A stretch of 64,000 bases of DNA from Caldilineaceae bacterium (GCA_958295845.1 OY282376.1:4291022-4355021), one strand, 5' to 3'; counted from the first letter of the stretch, positions 50,293 through 60,384 are shown. Notes: generated by a model from the letters alone, not told the origin. Made by a program: numbers and translations.

Positions 50293-52815
50293 TCAATCCT
50301 CATTTCTGGCTTGTCCCGTTTCCAACCGATTGTACATTTCGAACCAGTCGGGCAGGTCCCTGCTCCGGTCATGGGCTTTGCGCCGTTCATCCTCCCGCCG
50401 CCAAGCGATCATCCTGCGGGTGATTTCTTCTTTGACGATTCTGGGATTAGGAACGTGGTCGAAGGTGAACGCGCCTTCACCGGCAGCAGTCTGAACGATG
50501 ATGTTGCCGAAATTCAGCATAACCTTCAGCGGCGAGTTCATTTCAAGGCGGATGTCCTGGATGTCGCTGAGCTGGGCTTCACGGCGTTGCTCGCTGAGAA
50601 AGAGCGGTAGTTTTTCGATGTCGATAATTCTGTCTTCGGTGACCGTGTAGGTGTCATTCCACCAATCGGCCGCGGCCCAGAGGATCCAGCCCAGGGTAGC
50701 GAGGGTCACCAGTCCACCGGACAGTAGGAGAGTCTGCGCGTCCAAGCTGGACTGGAGCTGCTGCAAAAGGGCGACTGAAGAGAAGCCACCAGCGAGAAAC
50801 AGGAGCTCAAACAGAAGCAGCAGCCCGGGAAGAGCAATCTGGGCAAAGAGTATCCACCAGTGCTTGTGCCAGACGATGCGTTCTGTCGACTCCCAATCGA
50901 GTGAGCTGTCGATGGAGATCATGCGGCGCAGTTTTTGCCACAGCCCTGGGCCCTCAGCGGTGTCATCGGGGGTGGAGGGCGCCAGGTCGGTGTACACCCG
51001 GCTTGGCAGGTCGACGGACAGACCGAGACGATTTTCAAGGGCGTTCTGGATGTCGAGCTTGTTTTCGGCGCTGGACCGTTGCTGGGACAGGCTTCGGTGG
51101 TGAAAGATTGCTGTTCGGAGGCTGTCGGGGTGGGCGACGTAGTCGAAGTCGATGGAGCCGGTTGTGCCGGCGGTGTAGACGGAAAGGGTTCCGAAGTTGA
51201 AGAGGTTGCCCCAGAATGTTGTGGCCACGTCTACGCGCTGGATCTGTTCGAGCAAGGCTTCCTGGCGATGTTCACTGAAAAAGATGACTTTTTCCTGTTG
51301 AATGACCCTGCGGTTGGTAACGATAAAGTAGTCGTTCAGGTAGTTGAGAAAACCCCAGATTAGTGACAGGACGAAGAGGGGCGCGCCGATTCCCAGACCG
51401 ACCCAGAGGGGGAAACCAAGGAAGGAGAGCAGCCAAATCAGACCGGCGCTGGCGAGGATGGCGATGGCAGCGGCCTTGGCCTGTCCAATGAGCGCCAGCC
51501 AGTGACGAAGATGCAGATTGACCAGGAGTTCGTCTTTGCGCAGCCAGGGGTAGTCCTGCCGCTGCTCGTGATCGGTGTCGTCTGTCTGGGCGGGCAGGCG
51601 GGCAGTGACTTTATCCACCGTTTCTGGGCCGCAGAATTGGCCGAAACGTTGGTAGTCCTGCCGGTGGAGCCGCAACCAGAGGCTGCCGGGTTCGGATTCT
51701 ACGGTCAACTCGACGGGCGTTGGGGCCAGGAGCGCGGATTCGTTAAAGGTTACGATGCCGCGCACCGGTGCACGCGGCAAGGCACGGTTTTCTTCGTCAA
51801 GCGCGCTGAGGACGGCACGGCTGTTTTCCAGCAGGATCCACATGCTGTCAGCGCTGTCCCCCTGCTGCATAACCGGATGGAATTGGGGGATGCGGTGGAA
51901 GCTAAAGAAGCCGGCCAGTTGGATCTGTTCTTGGGGCGTCAGCCCGGCGAAGATGGAGACTGCGCTGATGGTTTTAGCGGGCAGGAGCTGTATTTCCGGG
52001 TCCATCGCCTGCGGGAAGCGACGGCCGACCTGCCGGACGGTTTTCCAGGGCAGCTCATACATGGTCGTCTCGGTTTTTGCTTCGGCCCAATGGCCGTATT
52101 TGTCCGGGGCGGCGTTGTTAGTCACGCCGACACTGCCTGGAAACCCAAAGGAGCCGCCGGTGCCCAACAGCAGGCGGTTATCGGCCCTGCGAGGATGGTA
52201 GAGTTCAATCTGACCCTGGGCGATGAGATAAAGCGTGCTCGGGACCTGGTTCTGCGTATAGAGGACAGTGCCCGCGCTGACTGTCTGGCTGCGGAGTTCG
52301 TCGGCCAGGAAGCCGAGAATGACCATATCGACATCGGCCAACAGGGGCATGGTTCGCAGACGATTGACCATGGCCTGGAAGGCCGTCTGCTGGTGGGCGG
52401 TCGGATAGCGGTAGAGGAGCCGTTCGACCGTTGCCCGTTCGATACACAGTGCCGAGACGGCGTTCTCGGCGGTGGCAGTGCTTATGTAGGTTAGGCTGAA
52501 GGTCAATTCGTAGCGGCCAAGAATATCGCCGGCGATGGCGACGCGGGCGAGCGTGTCTTCTACGCCGGCTTCGGTCGTGTCCCGCCGGGTGACGCGGACG
52601 GAGCCGCTAAGGATGAAGAAGAGGTATTCAGCGGCATCATCCTGCCGGGTCAGTTCGTCGCCGGGGGAAAAGTCGATGACGAGGGAGTTGGATTGGAGGA
52701 GTTCGGCGATTTCCTCCAAAGGCAGCCCTTTCAGATAGAGAAGAGATTGAAGCAACGCCATGGTAGGAGGCGTGCCGACAAAGCGGGCGAGGCCGGCGTG
52801 GCTGCCGCGGGTCAT
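50293..52815 (-). CDS. Large membrane protein: three cyclic-nucleotide-binding-like domains and two membrane-anchored PH domains
   Basis: An 840-residue protein. Three cNMP-binding-like beta-barrels lie at about 22-150, 158-265 and 285-395. A helix pair (445-495) leads into a bacterial PH domain (YFIVTNRRVIQQEKVIFF, about 495-575); a second helix pair (~665-725) leads into another PH domain (YTVTEDRIIDIEKLPLFLSEQRREAQLSDIQDI, about 730-800). The first cNBD has GDILGRYELTF where cAMP binders have GE, with no phosphate-binding Arg, so nucleotide binding is doubtful. AAGGAGCACCTGCA, formed by a tandem repeat of the uvrC end, precedes the ATG. An alternative start is ATG at residue 19. The role is unknown; a signal-responsive membrane-domain organiser is one guess. 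Confidence 0.82.
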   Translation of the reverse strand: MTRGSHAGLARFVGTPPTMALLQSLLYLKGLPLEEIAELLQSNSLVIDFSPGDELTRQDDAAEYLFFILSGSVRVTRRDTTEAGVEDTLARVAIAGDILGRYELTFSLTYISTATAENAVSALCIERATVERLLYRYPTAHQQTAFQAMVNRLRTMPLLADVDMVILGFLADELRSQTVSAGTVLYTQNQVPSTLYLIAQGQIELYHPRRADNRLLLGTGGSFGFPGSVGVTNNAAPDKYGHWAEAKTETTMYELPWKTVRQVGRRFPQAMDPEIQLLPAKTISAVSIFAGLTPQEQIQLAGFFSFHRIPQFHPVMQQGDSADSMWILLENSRAVLSALDEENRALPRAPVRGIVTFNESALLAPTPVELTVESEPGSLWLRLHRQDYQRFGQFCGPETVDKVTARLPAQTDDTDHEQRQDYPWLRKDELLVNLHLRHWLALIGQAKAAAIAILASAGLIWLLSFLGFPLWVGLGIGAPLFVLSLIWGFLNYLNDYFIVTNRRVIQQEKVIFFSEHRQEALLEQIQRVDVATTFWGNLFNFGTLSVYTAGTTGSIDFDYVAHPDSLRTAIFHHRSLSQQRSSAENKLDIQNALENRLGLSVDLPSRVYTDLAPSTPDDTAEGPGLWQKLRRMISIDSSLDWESTERIVWHKHWWILFAQIALPGLLLLFELLFLAGGFSSVALLQQLQSSLDAQTLLLSGGLVTLATLGWILWAAADWWNDTYTVTEDRIIDIEKLPLFLSEQRREAQLSDIQDIRLEMNSPLKVMLNFGNIIVQTAAGEGAFTFDHVPNPRIVKEEITRRMIAWRREDERRKAHDRSRDLPDWFEMYNRLETGQARNED

Positions 52816-52818
52816 TGC

Positions 52819-52860
52819 AGGTGCTCCTTCACAGGTGCTCCCTCACAGGTGCTCCTTGAC
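52819..52860. repeat. 14-bp tandem repeat, three units, spanning the uvrC stop and next gene's ribosome binding site
   Basis: AGGTGCTCCTTCAC (52819-52832), AGGTGCTCCCTCAC (52833-52846), AGGTGCTCCTTGAC (52847-52860). On the minus strand these are GTCAAGGAGCACCT-like units that encode the last residues of UvrC (KEHL) and, when duplicated, place AAGGAG in front of the following ATG. Confidence 0.9.
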
Positions 52861-54738
52861 CGTTTGCGCGGCTCTGCGGTTCATGCCCGGCACGGTCCGC
52901 AGCTCGTCGAGGGTTGCTTGGCGGATTTTATCGAGGTCGCCGTTGAAGTATTGGAGAAGAGAACGCCGCCTTCTGGGGCCGATGCCGGGCAGGGTGTCGA
53001 GCACGGTGGTAGTCTGCCCCTTGCGGCGCAGATTGCGATGGTAGGTAATGGCGAAGCGGTGGGCCTCATCGCGAATACGCTGCACCATATAGAAGGCATG
53101 GCTGCCGCGGCGCAGATGGATGGGATTGCGCCGTTGGGGGAGGAAGATTTCCTCTTCCCGTTTTGCGAGGGCGACGACAGGCACTTTTTCGGCGAGATCG
53201 AATTCATCCAACACTTCGTTGGCAACGCCGAGCTGTCCCTTGCCGCCGTCAACGATGACGAGGTCCGGCAACAGTTTCCAATGGGCGGCGCCGGCCGGTT
53301 TGCGGCCGGGCCGGTCCTGGTCCTCTTCAACGGCGCGGCGGAAGCGGCGACGCAGTACTTCACGCATACTGGCGTAGTCGTCGGGTTCGCCGTGGGCGCC
53401 TTTGCCGCGAATCTTGAAGCGTTTGTAGGCGGACTTGAGAGGGGCGCCGCGGGCGAAGACGACCATGGAGCCGACGGTATTGGTACCCTGAAGGGTGCTG
53501 ATGTCGTAGCATTCGATACGGGTCGGGGGCACCTGCAGGCCGAGGCCATCCTGGAGTTCGGCAAGCGCTTCGGTCTGGCGGTTGGTGTCCTCGGCCCATT
53601 GGGCCTTCTGTACGCGCAGGTGCTCCTCGGCATTGGTCTTGGCGAACTCCATGAGTTTGCGCTTTTTGCCCCGCTGCGGCATGCGGATCTCGACCTTGGT
53701 ACCGCGCAGTTTGCTCAGCCAGGCTGCCAGGAGGTCTTTTGTACGGGGCACAAACTGGACGAGCAGGCGGGGGGGAACGTGGGCGGCGTCGTCGTAGAAG
53801 CGCTGGATGAAGATGCCAATCAGGTCGCCCAGGTTTTCGGCGCTTGTCTCGGAGACCTCAACGCCTTGGAGGGCGAAGTTCTCTCTTCCAATCAGTCTAC
53901 CGCGGCGCACCATGAGGATTTGGACGACTGTGTCGTTAGACTTGGCGTCCTGGGCGATGGCGACAACGTCTTCGTCGTCATTCTGAACGCCGACGACCTT
54001 CTGCTGGTGGACGATGCGCTGGGCGGCTTTTATGCGGTCGCGGTAGACGGCGGCGAGCTCGAAGTTGAAGCGGCCGGCGGCGTTGTGCATGCGGGTCTCC
54101 AACTCGTTGATGACTTCTTCGGTGTCGCCTTCGAGGAAGTTGACGAGTTGTCGGATGCCTTCGCGATAGTCGGAGCGGCTCTGGGCATCGATACATGGAC
54201 CGCCGCACAGTTTGAGATGATAGTAGAGGCAGGGGCTTTCGTCGTTGCCGGTGATGGCGCGGTCACAGTCGAGATAGGGGAAGACTTTGCGGACCGATTC
54301 GAGCGTGCGGCTCACGGCCCAGCTGCTGGTAAAGGGGCCGAAGTAGCGGGCACCGTCGCCCTTGATCTGGCGCACGCGCTCCACTTTGGGGAAGTCATCC
54401 TGCCAGTTGACCTTGATATAGGGGTACCCCTTGTCATCCTTGAGCATGACGTTGTAGTGGGGCTGGTGACGCTTGATCAGGTCGTTTTCGAGGATCAGCG
54501 CTTCCATCTCGGTTCCGGTGACCCACCAGGTGATGTCCCGCACCTTGCCGACCATTTCGTCGATGCGGGGAGAGTGTTTGGCGGACCTTTGGAAGTAGCT
54601 GCGCACGCGAGGGCGGAGGACGAGCGCTTTGCCCACATAGAGAGGCTTGGCGTGCTCGTCCCACATGAGATAGCAGCCGGGTTTGCTGGGCAGTTTTTCG
54701 AGTTTTCGGCGTACCTGTTGCGGAAGTCGCGCTTTCAT
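52843..54738 (-). CDS. uvrC: Excinuclease ABC subunit C
   Basis: The nuclease that makes both incisions in nucleotide excision repair with UvrA and UvrB. About 631 residues with the N-terminal GIY-YIG domain (PGCYLMWDEHAKPLYVGKA, then RVRSYF), a UVR motif near 205-240 (NELETRMHNAAGRFNFELAAVYRD), the RNase H-like C-terminal nuclease (IECYDISTLQGTNTVGSMVVF with catalytic Asp; LPDLVIVDGGKGQL), and helix-hairpin-helix (LPGIGPRRRRSLLQYF, MNRRAAQTVKEHL). The start at 54738 (MKARLPQQ) gives the normal N-terminus; the frame extends 68 codons upstream through repeat DNA. Confidence 0.96.
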   Translation of the reverse strand: MKARLPQQVRRKLEKLPSKPGCYLMWDEHAKPLYVGKALVLRPRVRSYFQRSAKHSPRIDEMVGKVRDITWWVTGTEMEALILENDLIKRHQPHYNVMLKDDKGYPYIKVNWQDDFPKVERVRQIKGDGARYFGPFTSSWAVSRTLESVRKVFPYLDCDRAITGNDESPCLYYHLKLCGGPCIDAQSRSDYREGIRQLVNFLEGDTEEVINELETRMHNAAGRFNFELAAVYRDRIKAAQRIVHQQKVVGVQNDDEDVVAIAQDAKSNDTVVQILMVRRGRLIGRENFALQGVEVSETSAENLGDLIGIFIQRFYDDAAHVPPRLLVQFVPRTKDLLAAWLSKLRGTKVEIRMPQRGKKRKLMEFAKTNAEEHLRVQKAQWAEDTNRQTEALAELQDGLGLQVPPTRIECYDISTLQGTNTVGSMVVFARGAPLKSAYKRFKIRGKGAHGEPDDYASMREVLRRRFRRAVEEDQDRPGRKPAGAAHWKLLPDLVIVDGGKGQLGVANEVLDEFDLAEKVPVVALAKREEEIFLPQRRNPIHLRRGSHAFYMVQRIRDEAHRFAITYHRNLRRKGQTTTVLDTLPGIGPRRRRSLLQYFNGDLDKIRQATLDELRTVPGMNRRAAQTVKEHL

Positions 54739-54794
54739 ATATTTGATTGTATCACGACTGTTTGGCCGGTTCAATCGAATGGCATTTGGGGGTG

Positions 54795-55110
54795 CATCCG
54801 GGATTTGGTGTGGGACCAGTCTTGCGGTGAGATTGTGCCGGCGGTGGCTGGGCTTGTTTACCGGCTCTTGGAGAAACGCAGGGGAGACACCAGGCTTCGC
54901 GTCACCGGGGGCCCGTTGATACAGGGGGGCCAGGGCAGGCACAAGGCCTGCCCCTACTTAAACGGTTGGGGGGATATTGTTGGCTAGACACCTTGCACTA
55001 GACACCTTGCACTAGACACTTTGCTGGGGAAGATTGGACACGGTTGCTAGCCAGGGCGTTGCGGGTGCGCAGCCCCTGCACAAGGGAGGGCGGAAGGCCC
55101 GGAACTGCGG
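54795..55110. repeat. Dispersed repeat B, copy 2
   Basis: The homologue of 34905-35290 with one hairpin unit instead of two (GGGCAGGC-ACAAG-GCCTGCCC at 54933-54953). The TGCGGG hairpin is degenerate here (TGCGGGTGC..GCAGCCCCTGCA). It lies directly 5' of uvrC. Confidence 0.8.
54984..55025. repeat. 14-bp tandem repeat inside repeat B copy 2, three units
   Basis: CTAGACACCTTGCA (54984-54997), CTAGACACCTTGCA (54998-55011), CTAGACACTTTGCT (55012-55025). Copy 1 of the element has only one such unit (near 35181-35196), so this expansion is specific to copy 2. Confidence 0.85.
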
Positions 55111-55400
55111 TTTTTAGTGGTAGGTTTTTAGTATTTAGTGAACTGCGAACTGCAGTGGTCAGAGACTGCGGAGGTTTGTGGTGAATGTGTAAGGTGGGTG
55201 GCGCATCGGGCTGTGGCTGAGCAGTTACAAGCCGAGTTTGAAACTTACATCTGTTGGGCCTGTTGACTCTTGTGGATTCTGGTCTACTCTCGTACAGCGT
55301 CTGGGACGTGTTGGGCGAGGGTCCTGAAGTCATTGGGAGAGGAGATCTTTGGTGGTGAAAGAAGGTGAAGAAACGTATAGTGAATTGGAGGTATTCAGAT

Positions 55401-55428
55401 TTGACCAGCACTTTGAATGTGCTATAAT
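55401..55428 (+). promoter_or_regulatory. Promoter of the tRNA-tuf operon
   Basis: TTGACC (55401-55406) and TATAAT (55423-55428) with a 16-nt spacer and an extended TGC before the -10, about 25 nt upstream of the first tRNA. It is the closest match to sigma-70 consensus seen in the window. Confidence 0.8.
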
Positions 55429-55452
55429 CACTCAGGTGTCGTCTGAGCACGC

Positions 55453-55527
<75 letters not shown>

Positions 55528-55623
55528 TCGGTTCAGGCGTATTGACCGTGGCCGACTCGGGAGTTTTTGAACGTTAGCGGCGGCTGGGCAGACGAGGCAC
55601 ATTAATAGAAGCGCTATAAGAAT

Positions 55624-55707
<84 letters not shown>

Positions 55708-55742
55708 TTCAGAGGTAGTGCGATTTCGCAGTCGAATGATCT

Positions 55743-55822
<80 letters not shown>

Positions 55823-55912
55823 GGAGAGGTTGGCACGCCGACTTAGGGCGAGCTTGAACCTTCAGGTTTATCGCGTTTTTGACAATTGAGAGTAGGAGCC
55901 GCAGGATCAATG

Positions 55913-55938
55913 CCGCCCACCTAATTGCTGGTGGGCGG
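55913..55938 (+). promoter_or_regulatory. Hairpin in the tuf leader
   Basis: CCGCCCACC (55913-55921) and GGTGGGCGG (55930-55938) form a perfect 9-bp stem with an 8-nt loop, followed by TTTGC. It lies between tRNA-Thr(GGU) and tuf and could attenuate read-through or act as an RNA-processing site. A TTGACA at 55879-55884 lacks a good -10. Confidence 0.5.
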
Positions 55939-56048
55939 TTTGCAGCAGTTACTGATGGTTACGTTCTTTTCGCGCTTCGAAGTTTTCGCTCAGATTGGAG
56001 CGAGGCAGCGGATCAGACCATTAAACAAGAGCAGGAGGCAGCAACCAA

Positions 56049-57248
56049 ATGGCGAAGGCAGTATTTGAGAGGACGAAGCCCCATGTGAACGTGGGGACGA
56101 TTGGGCATGTGGATCACGGCAAGACGACGCTGACGGCGGCGATCACGAAGGTGTTGGCGCTGCGCGGGATGGCTGATTTCAGTGCGTTTGAGGCGATCGA
56201 CAATGCGCCGGAAGAGAAGGCTCGCGGCATTACCATCGCCATTGCGCATGTAGAGTATGAGACGGAAAACCGCCACTATGCGCACGTGGACTGTCCTGGA
56301 CATGCCGACTATATCAAGAACATGATTACCGGTGCGGCGCAGATGGACGGTGCGATTCTGGTGGTGGCTGCGCCGGACGGCGCCATGCCGCAGACGCGCG
56401 AACACATTCTGCTGGCCAGGCAGGTGGAAGTGCCGGCGATGGTCGTCTTTCTCAACAAGGTCGACATGATGGAGGATGAGGAGTTGCTGGAGCTGGTGGA
56501 GATGGAGTTGCGAGAGCTGCTCGACACCTACGAGTTCCCCGGCGATGACATCCCCTTTGTGCGCGGCAGTGCGTTGCATGCCCTGGAGAGCAGTTCGGAC
56601 GACCCGGATGCGCCGGAGTATGAGCCGATCTGGGAGCTGATGCGTGCGGTGGATGAGTATATTCCCACCCCGGTGCGTGAGATCGACAAGCCCTTCCTGA
56701 TGCCGATTGAGGATGTCTTTTCGATCAAGGGGCGCGGCACGGTCGTGACCGGTCGCGTCGAGCGCGGTGTCATCCATCCGATGGAAGAGGTGGAGATCGT
56801 GGGTGTGAAGCCGACGCACACGACCACCGTGACCGGTGTCGAGATGTTCCGCAAGCTGCTGGATGAGGGACAGGCGGGCGACAACGTCGGTTGTCTGCTG
56901 CGCGGTATCGACCGTGAAGAGGTGGACCGCGGGCAGGTGCTGGCCAAGCCCGGCAGCATCTTGCCGCACACGCGCTTCAAGTCCGAGGTCTATGTGCTGC
57001 GCAAGGAGGAGGGCGGACGACACACTCCCTTCTTCAAGGGCTACAGGCCGCAGTTCTACATTCGCACCATGGACATCACCGGTTCGATCGACCTGCCCGC
57101 AGGCGTGGAGATGGTGATGCCCGGCGACAATGTGACGATGGAGGTCGAGTTGATTTCGCCTGTTGCCATCGAGACCGGCGGCCGTTTTGCCATCCGCGAG
57201 GGCGGTCGCACCGTCGCCGCAGGCGCAATTACCGAGATCATCCAATAG
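56049..57248 (+). CDS. tuf: Translation elongation factor Tu
   Basis: Delivers aminoacyl-tRNA to the ribosome as a GTPase. 399 residues, full length. G1 GHVDHGKT, switch [15 protein letters not shown]4 NKVD, domain 2 [21 protein letters not shown], and domain 3 ending [10 protein letters not shown]-like ([11 protein letters not shown]). AGGAGGCAGCAACCAA precedes the ATG. It is co-transcribed with three tRNAs upstream, as E. coli tufB is, and followed by a hairpin and then the S10 operon. Confidence 0.98.
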   Translation: MAKAVFERTKPHVNVGTIGHVDHGKTTLTAAITKVLALRGMADFSAFEAIDNAPEEKARGITIAIAHVEYETENRHYAHVDCPGHADYIKNMITGAAQMDGAILVVAAPDGAMPQTREHILLARQVEVPAMVVFLNKVDMMEDEELLELVEMELRELLDTYEFPGDDIPFVRGSALHALESSSDDPDAPEYEPIWELMRAVDEYIPTPVREIDKPFLMPIEDVFSIKGRGTVVTGRVERGVIHPMEEVEIVGVKPTHTTTVTGVEMFRKLLDEGQAGDNVGCLLRGIDREEVDRGQVLAKPGSILPHTRFKSEVYVLRKEEGGRHTPFFKGYRPQFYIRTMDITGSIDLPAGVEMVMPGDNVTMEVELISPVAIETGGRFAIREGGRTVAAGAITEIIQ

Positions 57249-57261
57249 TATAGAGTAGTTC

Positions 57262-57295
57262 GTGGCGAGTGAGTTCACTCGCCACACTTTGTTTC
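57262..57295 (+). terminator. Hairpin after tuf, likely terminator or attenuator before the S10 operon
   Basis: GTGGCGAGTG and CACTCGCCAC form a perfect 10-bp stem with loop AGTT (57262-57285), followed by ACTTTGTTTC. It starts 14 nt after the tuf stop and ends 37 nt before rpsJ. Partial read-through would keep the ribosomal genes linked to tuf. Confidence 0.7.
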
Positions 57296-57321
57296 TGGGC
57301 CACGACAAGAGAGACGACTAC

Positions 57322-57630
57322 ATGGCAAAGCAAAAGATCCGAATCAAGCTCAAGGCATACGATCACCGTGTTCTGGATGCGTCGGCCCAGCAGATCGTCA
57401 CTGCTGCTGAGCAGACGGGCGCCCAGGTGGTAGGGCCTGTGCCTCTGCCGACGAGGATCGAGAAGTTCACGGTGATGCGATCGCCGTTCATCGACAAGGA
57501 CAGCCGTGAGCAGTTTGAGATTCGGACTCACAAGCGATTGATCGATGTGGTAGATCCAGGCAACAAGACGATTGAGAATCTCACGCGTCTGAATTTGCCG
57601 GCCGGTGTCGATATCGAAATTAAGCTATAG
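57322..57630 (+). CDS. rpsJ: 30S ribosomal protein S10
   Basis: 102 residues with the S10 core [29 protein letters not shown] and [21 protein letters not shown]. The ATG at 57322 (MAKQKIRI) is chosen because it matches family length; the frame extends 20 codons upstream through the tuf terminator hairpin. First gene of the S10 operon. Confidence 0.97.
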   Translation: MAKQKIRIKLKAYDHRVLDASAQQIVTAAEQTGAQVVGPVPLPTRIEKFTVMRSPFIDKDSREQFEIRTHKRLIDVVDPGNKTIENLTRLNLPAGVDIEIKL

Positions 57631-57765
57631 GGCTCAACCTAAGGCCAAGGCGGAGAGAGCCGTGCGGGTTGGTTCTGCGCCGGTCGTTCAGGGGTGGGCT
57701 TGGTTTGGCCATGTGACGGCAGGTCGAAGTTTGGTTTGACCGCGCTGTCAGTGCTGGAGGAGCAA

Positions 57766-58395
57766 GTGAAAGGGATTTTGGGCCGCAAGGTAGGGATGAC
57801 CCAGCTGTTTGATGACAGCGGCGCGGTTGTGCCTGTCACAGTAATCGAAGCTGGTCCCTGTTATGTCACGCAGGTAAAGGCCGAAGATACGGACGGTTAC
57901 AACGCCATTCAGGTTGGCTTTGAAGAGGTGGCGGAGCGTAAGTTGACCAAGGGTCAGCTCGGTCATTTGCAGAAGGCCAATGTGCCGAAGCTGCGATTTG
58001 TGCGAGAGTTGCGATTGCCGAGCGAGGCGGGGCATGCGCTGGGAGATGTGATCAAGGCGGATGTGTTTGCCGAGGGCGAGATCGTGGATGTCACCGGTAC
58101 GTCGAAGGGGAAGGGCTTTGCCGGCGCAGTCAAGCGGCACGGATTCCATGGCGGGCCGAAGACCCATGGGCAGTCGGACAGACACCGGGCGCCGGGCGCA
58201 CGGGGCGCCGGCTCGACACCGGGGCACACGTTCCCGGGGATGAAGGGTCCGGGGCAGATGGGTAATGAGCGCGTAACCGTGCAGAATCTTAAGGTGGCTC
58301 TGGTTGATGCTGAGCGCAATTTGATCGCGGTACAGGGCGCGGTACCCGGCCCACGCAATGGGTTGGTCGTCGTACGTACGGCGGTAAAGGCGTAA
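57766..58395 (+). CDS. rplC: 50S ribosomal protein L3
   Basis: 209 residues starting VKGILGRKVGMTQLFDD. Conserved GFAGAVKRHGFHGGPKTHGQS and PGHTFPGMKGPGQMGNERVT loops reach toward the peptidyl-transferase centre. The GTG at 57766 has GGAGG five nt upstream; the open frame begins further up, without support. Confidence 0.96.
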   Translation: MKGILGRKVGMTQLFDDSGAVVPVTVIEAGPCYVTQVKAEDTDGYNAIQVGFEEVAERKLTKGQLGHLQKANVPKLRFVRELRLPSEAGHALGDVIKADVFAEGEIVDVTGTSKGKGFAGAVKRHGFHGGPKTHGQSDRHRAPGARGAGSTPGHTFPGMKGPGQMGNERVTVQNLKVALVDAERNLIAVQGAVPGPRNGLVVVRTAVKA

Positions 58396-58454
58396 GACTG
58401 GGCCACCGGTTCAACTATTGAGGGACCGGCAGCTACTGGTACGGAGGCGAAACG

Positions 58455-59078
58455 GTGGAAGTACCAATTCGAAATATGGCCGGTGAAGAGATCGGTCAGA
58501 TGCAGTTGGAGGAAACGGTATTCGCCGCTCCGATCAATCGGGGGCTGATGCACCAGGCATTGGTGAGGCAGCTGGCGAACGCGCGCACGGGTACGCACAA
58601 GACGAAGTCACGCAGCGAGGTTCGCGGTGGCGGGCGCAAGCCCTGGCGCCAGAAGGGCACCGGGCGGGCGCGGCACGGTTCGATCCGGTCGCCTATTTGG
58701 GTAGGGGGCGGGACGGCATTTGGCCCCGCACCGCGAAAGTATACCCAGAAGATGCCCAAGAAGATGCGCAGGGCTGCATTGCGGAGCGCGTTGAGCGTTA
58801 AGGCAGGGGCTGATGAGATCGTTGTGCTGGAGGCGTTGACGATAGATGCACCGAAGACAAAGGTCTTCAAGCAGACGCTGGCTGATCTGGGTCTAGACAG
58901 CGGTAGCGTACTGGTGATATTGCCGGAGCGGGACCTGGCAGTCGAGAAATCGATTAGCAACCTGCCACAGGCGAAAACGCTTCTGAGCGGAAACCTGAAC
59001 ATTCAGGATCTGCTCAGCCATGACAGGGTTCTTTTGCCGCAGGCCTCGGTCGAATATATTCACGACTGGCTTGCTTGA
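58455..59078 (+). CDS. rplD: 50S ribosomal protein L4
   Basis: 207 residues from a GTG preceded by GGAGGCGAAACG. The exit-tunnel loop [30 protein letters not shown] is conserved. In E. coli L4 also represses its own operon; no equivalent leader element was identified here. Confidence 0.96.
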   Translation: MEVPIRNMAGEEIGQMQLEETVFAAPINRGLMHQALVRQLANARTGTHKTKSRSEVRGGGRKPWRQKGTGRARHGSIRSPIWVGGGTAFGPAPRKYTQKMPKKMRRAALRSALSVKAGADEIVVLEALTIDAPKTKVFKQTLADLGLDSGSVLVILPERDLAVEKSISNLPQAKTLLSGNLNIQDLLSHDRVLLPQASVEYIHDWLA

Positions 59079-59156
59079 CGGCTGCTAATTCCGGAAACGC
59101 GAATAGTTGGCAGCGGTTAGGAAGAGCAGGTCAGCGACCGATACGAGGAGAACAAG

Positions 59157-59447
59157 ATGCACGTTTATGAAGTGATAAAGCGCCCTGTAATTACGGAAAA
59201 GTCGTACGACGCGGCCGATTTCAACAATCAGTACACTTTTGAGGTCGACACGCGGGCCAATAAGCACCAGATTCGTGATGCAGTGGAGACCGCATTCAGA
59301 GTGAATGTGGAGGACGTGCGGGTCATGATGATGCCGGCCAAGACGGGGATGCGCGGGCGGCGCAAAGTTGTGCGGAAGTCGCCCTGGAAGAAGGCCGTCG
59401 TTACCCTGAGTGAAGGTGATAGCATCCAGTTCTTTGAGGGTGTATAA
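59157..59447 (+). CDS. rplW: 50S ribosomal protein L23
   Basis: 96 residues: VYEVIKRPVITEKSYD, YTFEVDTRANKHQIRDAVE, and GRRKVVRKSPWKKAVVTL. This protein sits at the tunnel exit, where signal recognition particle and trigger factor dock. Separated by 78 nt from rplD. Confidence 0.96.
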   Translation: MHVYEVIKRPVITEKSYDAADFNNQYTFEVDTRANKHQIRDAVETAFRVNVEDVRVMMMPAKTGMRGRRKVVRKSPWKKAVVTLSEGDSIQFFEGV

Positions 59448-59520
59448 CGGTCAGGAGTTGGCAGGAGGAGCGGGAGCGGTTCTTTCCCATCTTTCTCTTC
59501 TCGAACGGAGATAGATTTTT

Positions 59521-60354
59521 ATGCCTGTAAAGATATATCGTCCCACGTCGCCGGGGCGACGGGACATGAGTGTCTCGACATTCGAAACGATTACGCGCAC
59601 CAAGCCGGAGCGGTCGTTGACGGTTGCCCTGAATAGGAAGGGCGGGCGCAACAGCCAGGGGCGGATTACGGTTCGTCACCGCGGCGGGGGACACAAGCGG
59701 CGCTACCGCATCATTGATTTCAAGCGGGAAAGGTTTGGGGCACCGGCGCGGGTCACTTCGATAGAGTACGACCCGAACCGGAGTGCACGCATTGCGCTGC
59801 TCAGCTATGAGGATGGTGAGAAGCGGTATATTGTAGCGCCATTGGGTGTTCAAGTTGGCGACGTCCTGGAGTCGGGCCCGAACGCTGACATTCGACCCGG
59901 AAATGCGCTGCCGATTCGCAACATTCCGCCGGGTACGCAGATACATAACATAGAGTTGTATCCGGGGCGGGGCGCGCAGCTGGTGCGCAGCGCGGGAGTT
60001 TCGGCGCAGTTGGTGGCCAAAGAGGGGCCGCGGGCGCAGGTGCGTCTTCCCAGCGGCGAGGTCCGCTACATTGAGATGGACTGTCTGGCGACGGTTGGTC
60101 AGGTTTCGAATCCGGATCACAGTAATATTTCGTTGGGCAAGGCAGGGCGGCGCCGCTGGCTGGGGATTCGGCCGTCGGTGCGCGGAGTAGCGATGGATCC
60201 TTCATCCCATCCTCACGGTGGTGGAGAGGGGCGGTCGCCGATTGGTATGCCTGGCCCGAAGACGCCTTGGGGGCAGCCGGCGTTGGGTAAGCGAACGCGG
60301 CGCAACAAGAGAACGGGGAAATATATTGTCCGGCGCGGTGGTAAGCGTCGATAG
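59521..60354 (+). CDS. rplB: 50S ribosomal protein L2
   Basis: 277 residues, normal length. [56 protein letters not shown] with the conserved His near the peptidyl-transferase centre, and the basic C-terminus [16 protein letters not shown]. Confidence 0.97.
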   Translation: MPVKIYRPTSPGRRDMSVSTFETITRTKPERSLTVALNRKGGRNSQGRITVRHRGGGHKRRYRIIDFKRERFGAPARVTSIEYDPNRSARIALLSYEDGEKRYIVAPLGVQVGDVLESGPNADIRPGNALPIRNIPPGTQIHNIELYPGRGAQLVRSAGVSAQLVAKEGPRAQVRLPSGEVRYIEMDCLATVGQVSNPDHSNISLGKAGRRRWLGIRPSVRGVAMDPSSHPHGGGEGRSPIGMPGPKTPWGQPALGKRTRRNKRTGKYIVRRGGKRR

Positions 60355-60384
60355 CAGTGCAGTTGCAGATGTGGAGGGAATTCG

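Larger units (their letters stand above)
54739..55452. other. Intergenic region with dispersed repeat B copy 2 and the tRNA promoter
   Basis: About 710 bp between divergent uvrC and the tRNA-tuf operon. It holds repeat B copy 2 (54795-55110), 14-bp CTAGACAC tandem repeats (54984-55025), degenerate GTGG heptamers (55109-55165) and the TTGACC/TATAAT promoter. No credible gene was seen. Confidence 0.8.

Noticed and set aside
52693-54987. A 764-codon open frame antisense to uvrC
   Set aside because: It is a by-product of high GC content. The uvrC strand has GIY-YIG, UVR, nuclease and HhH motifs at the expected positions; the antisense product has low-complexity composition and no motif.
56013-57308. 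A 431-codon minus-strand frame over tuf
   Set aside because: tuf is unmistakable; the His/Arg-rich antisense product has no support.
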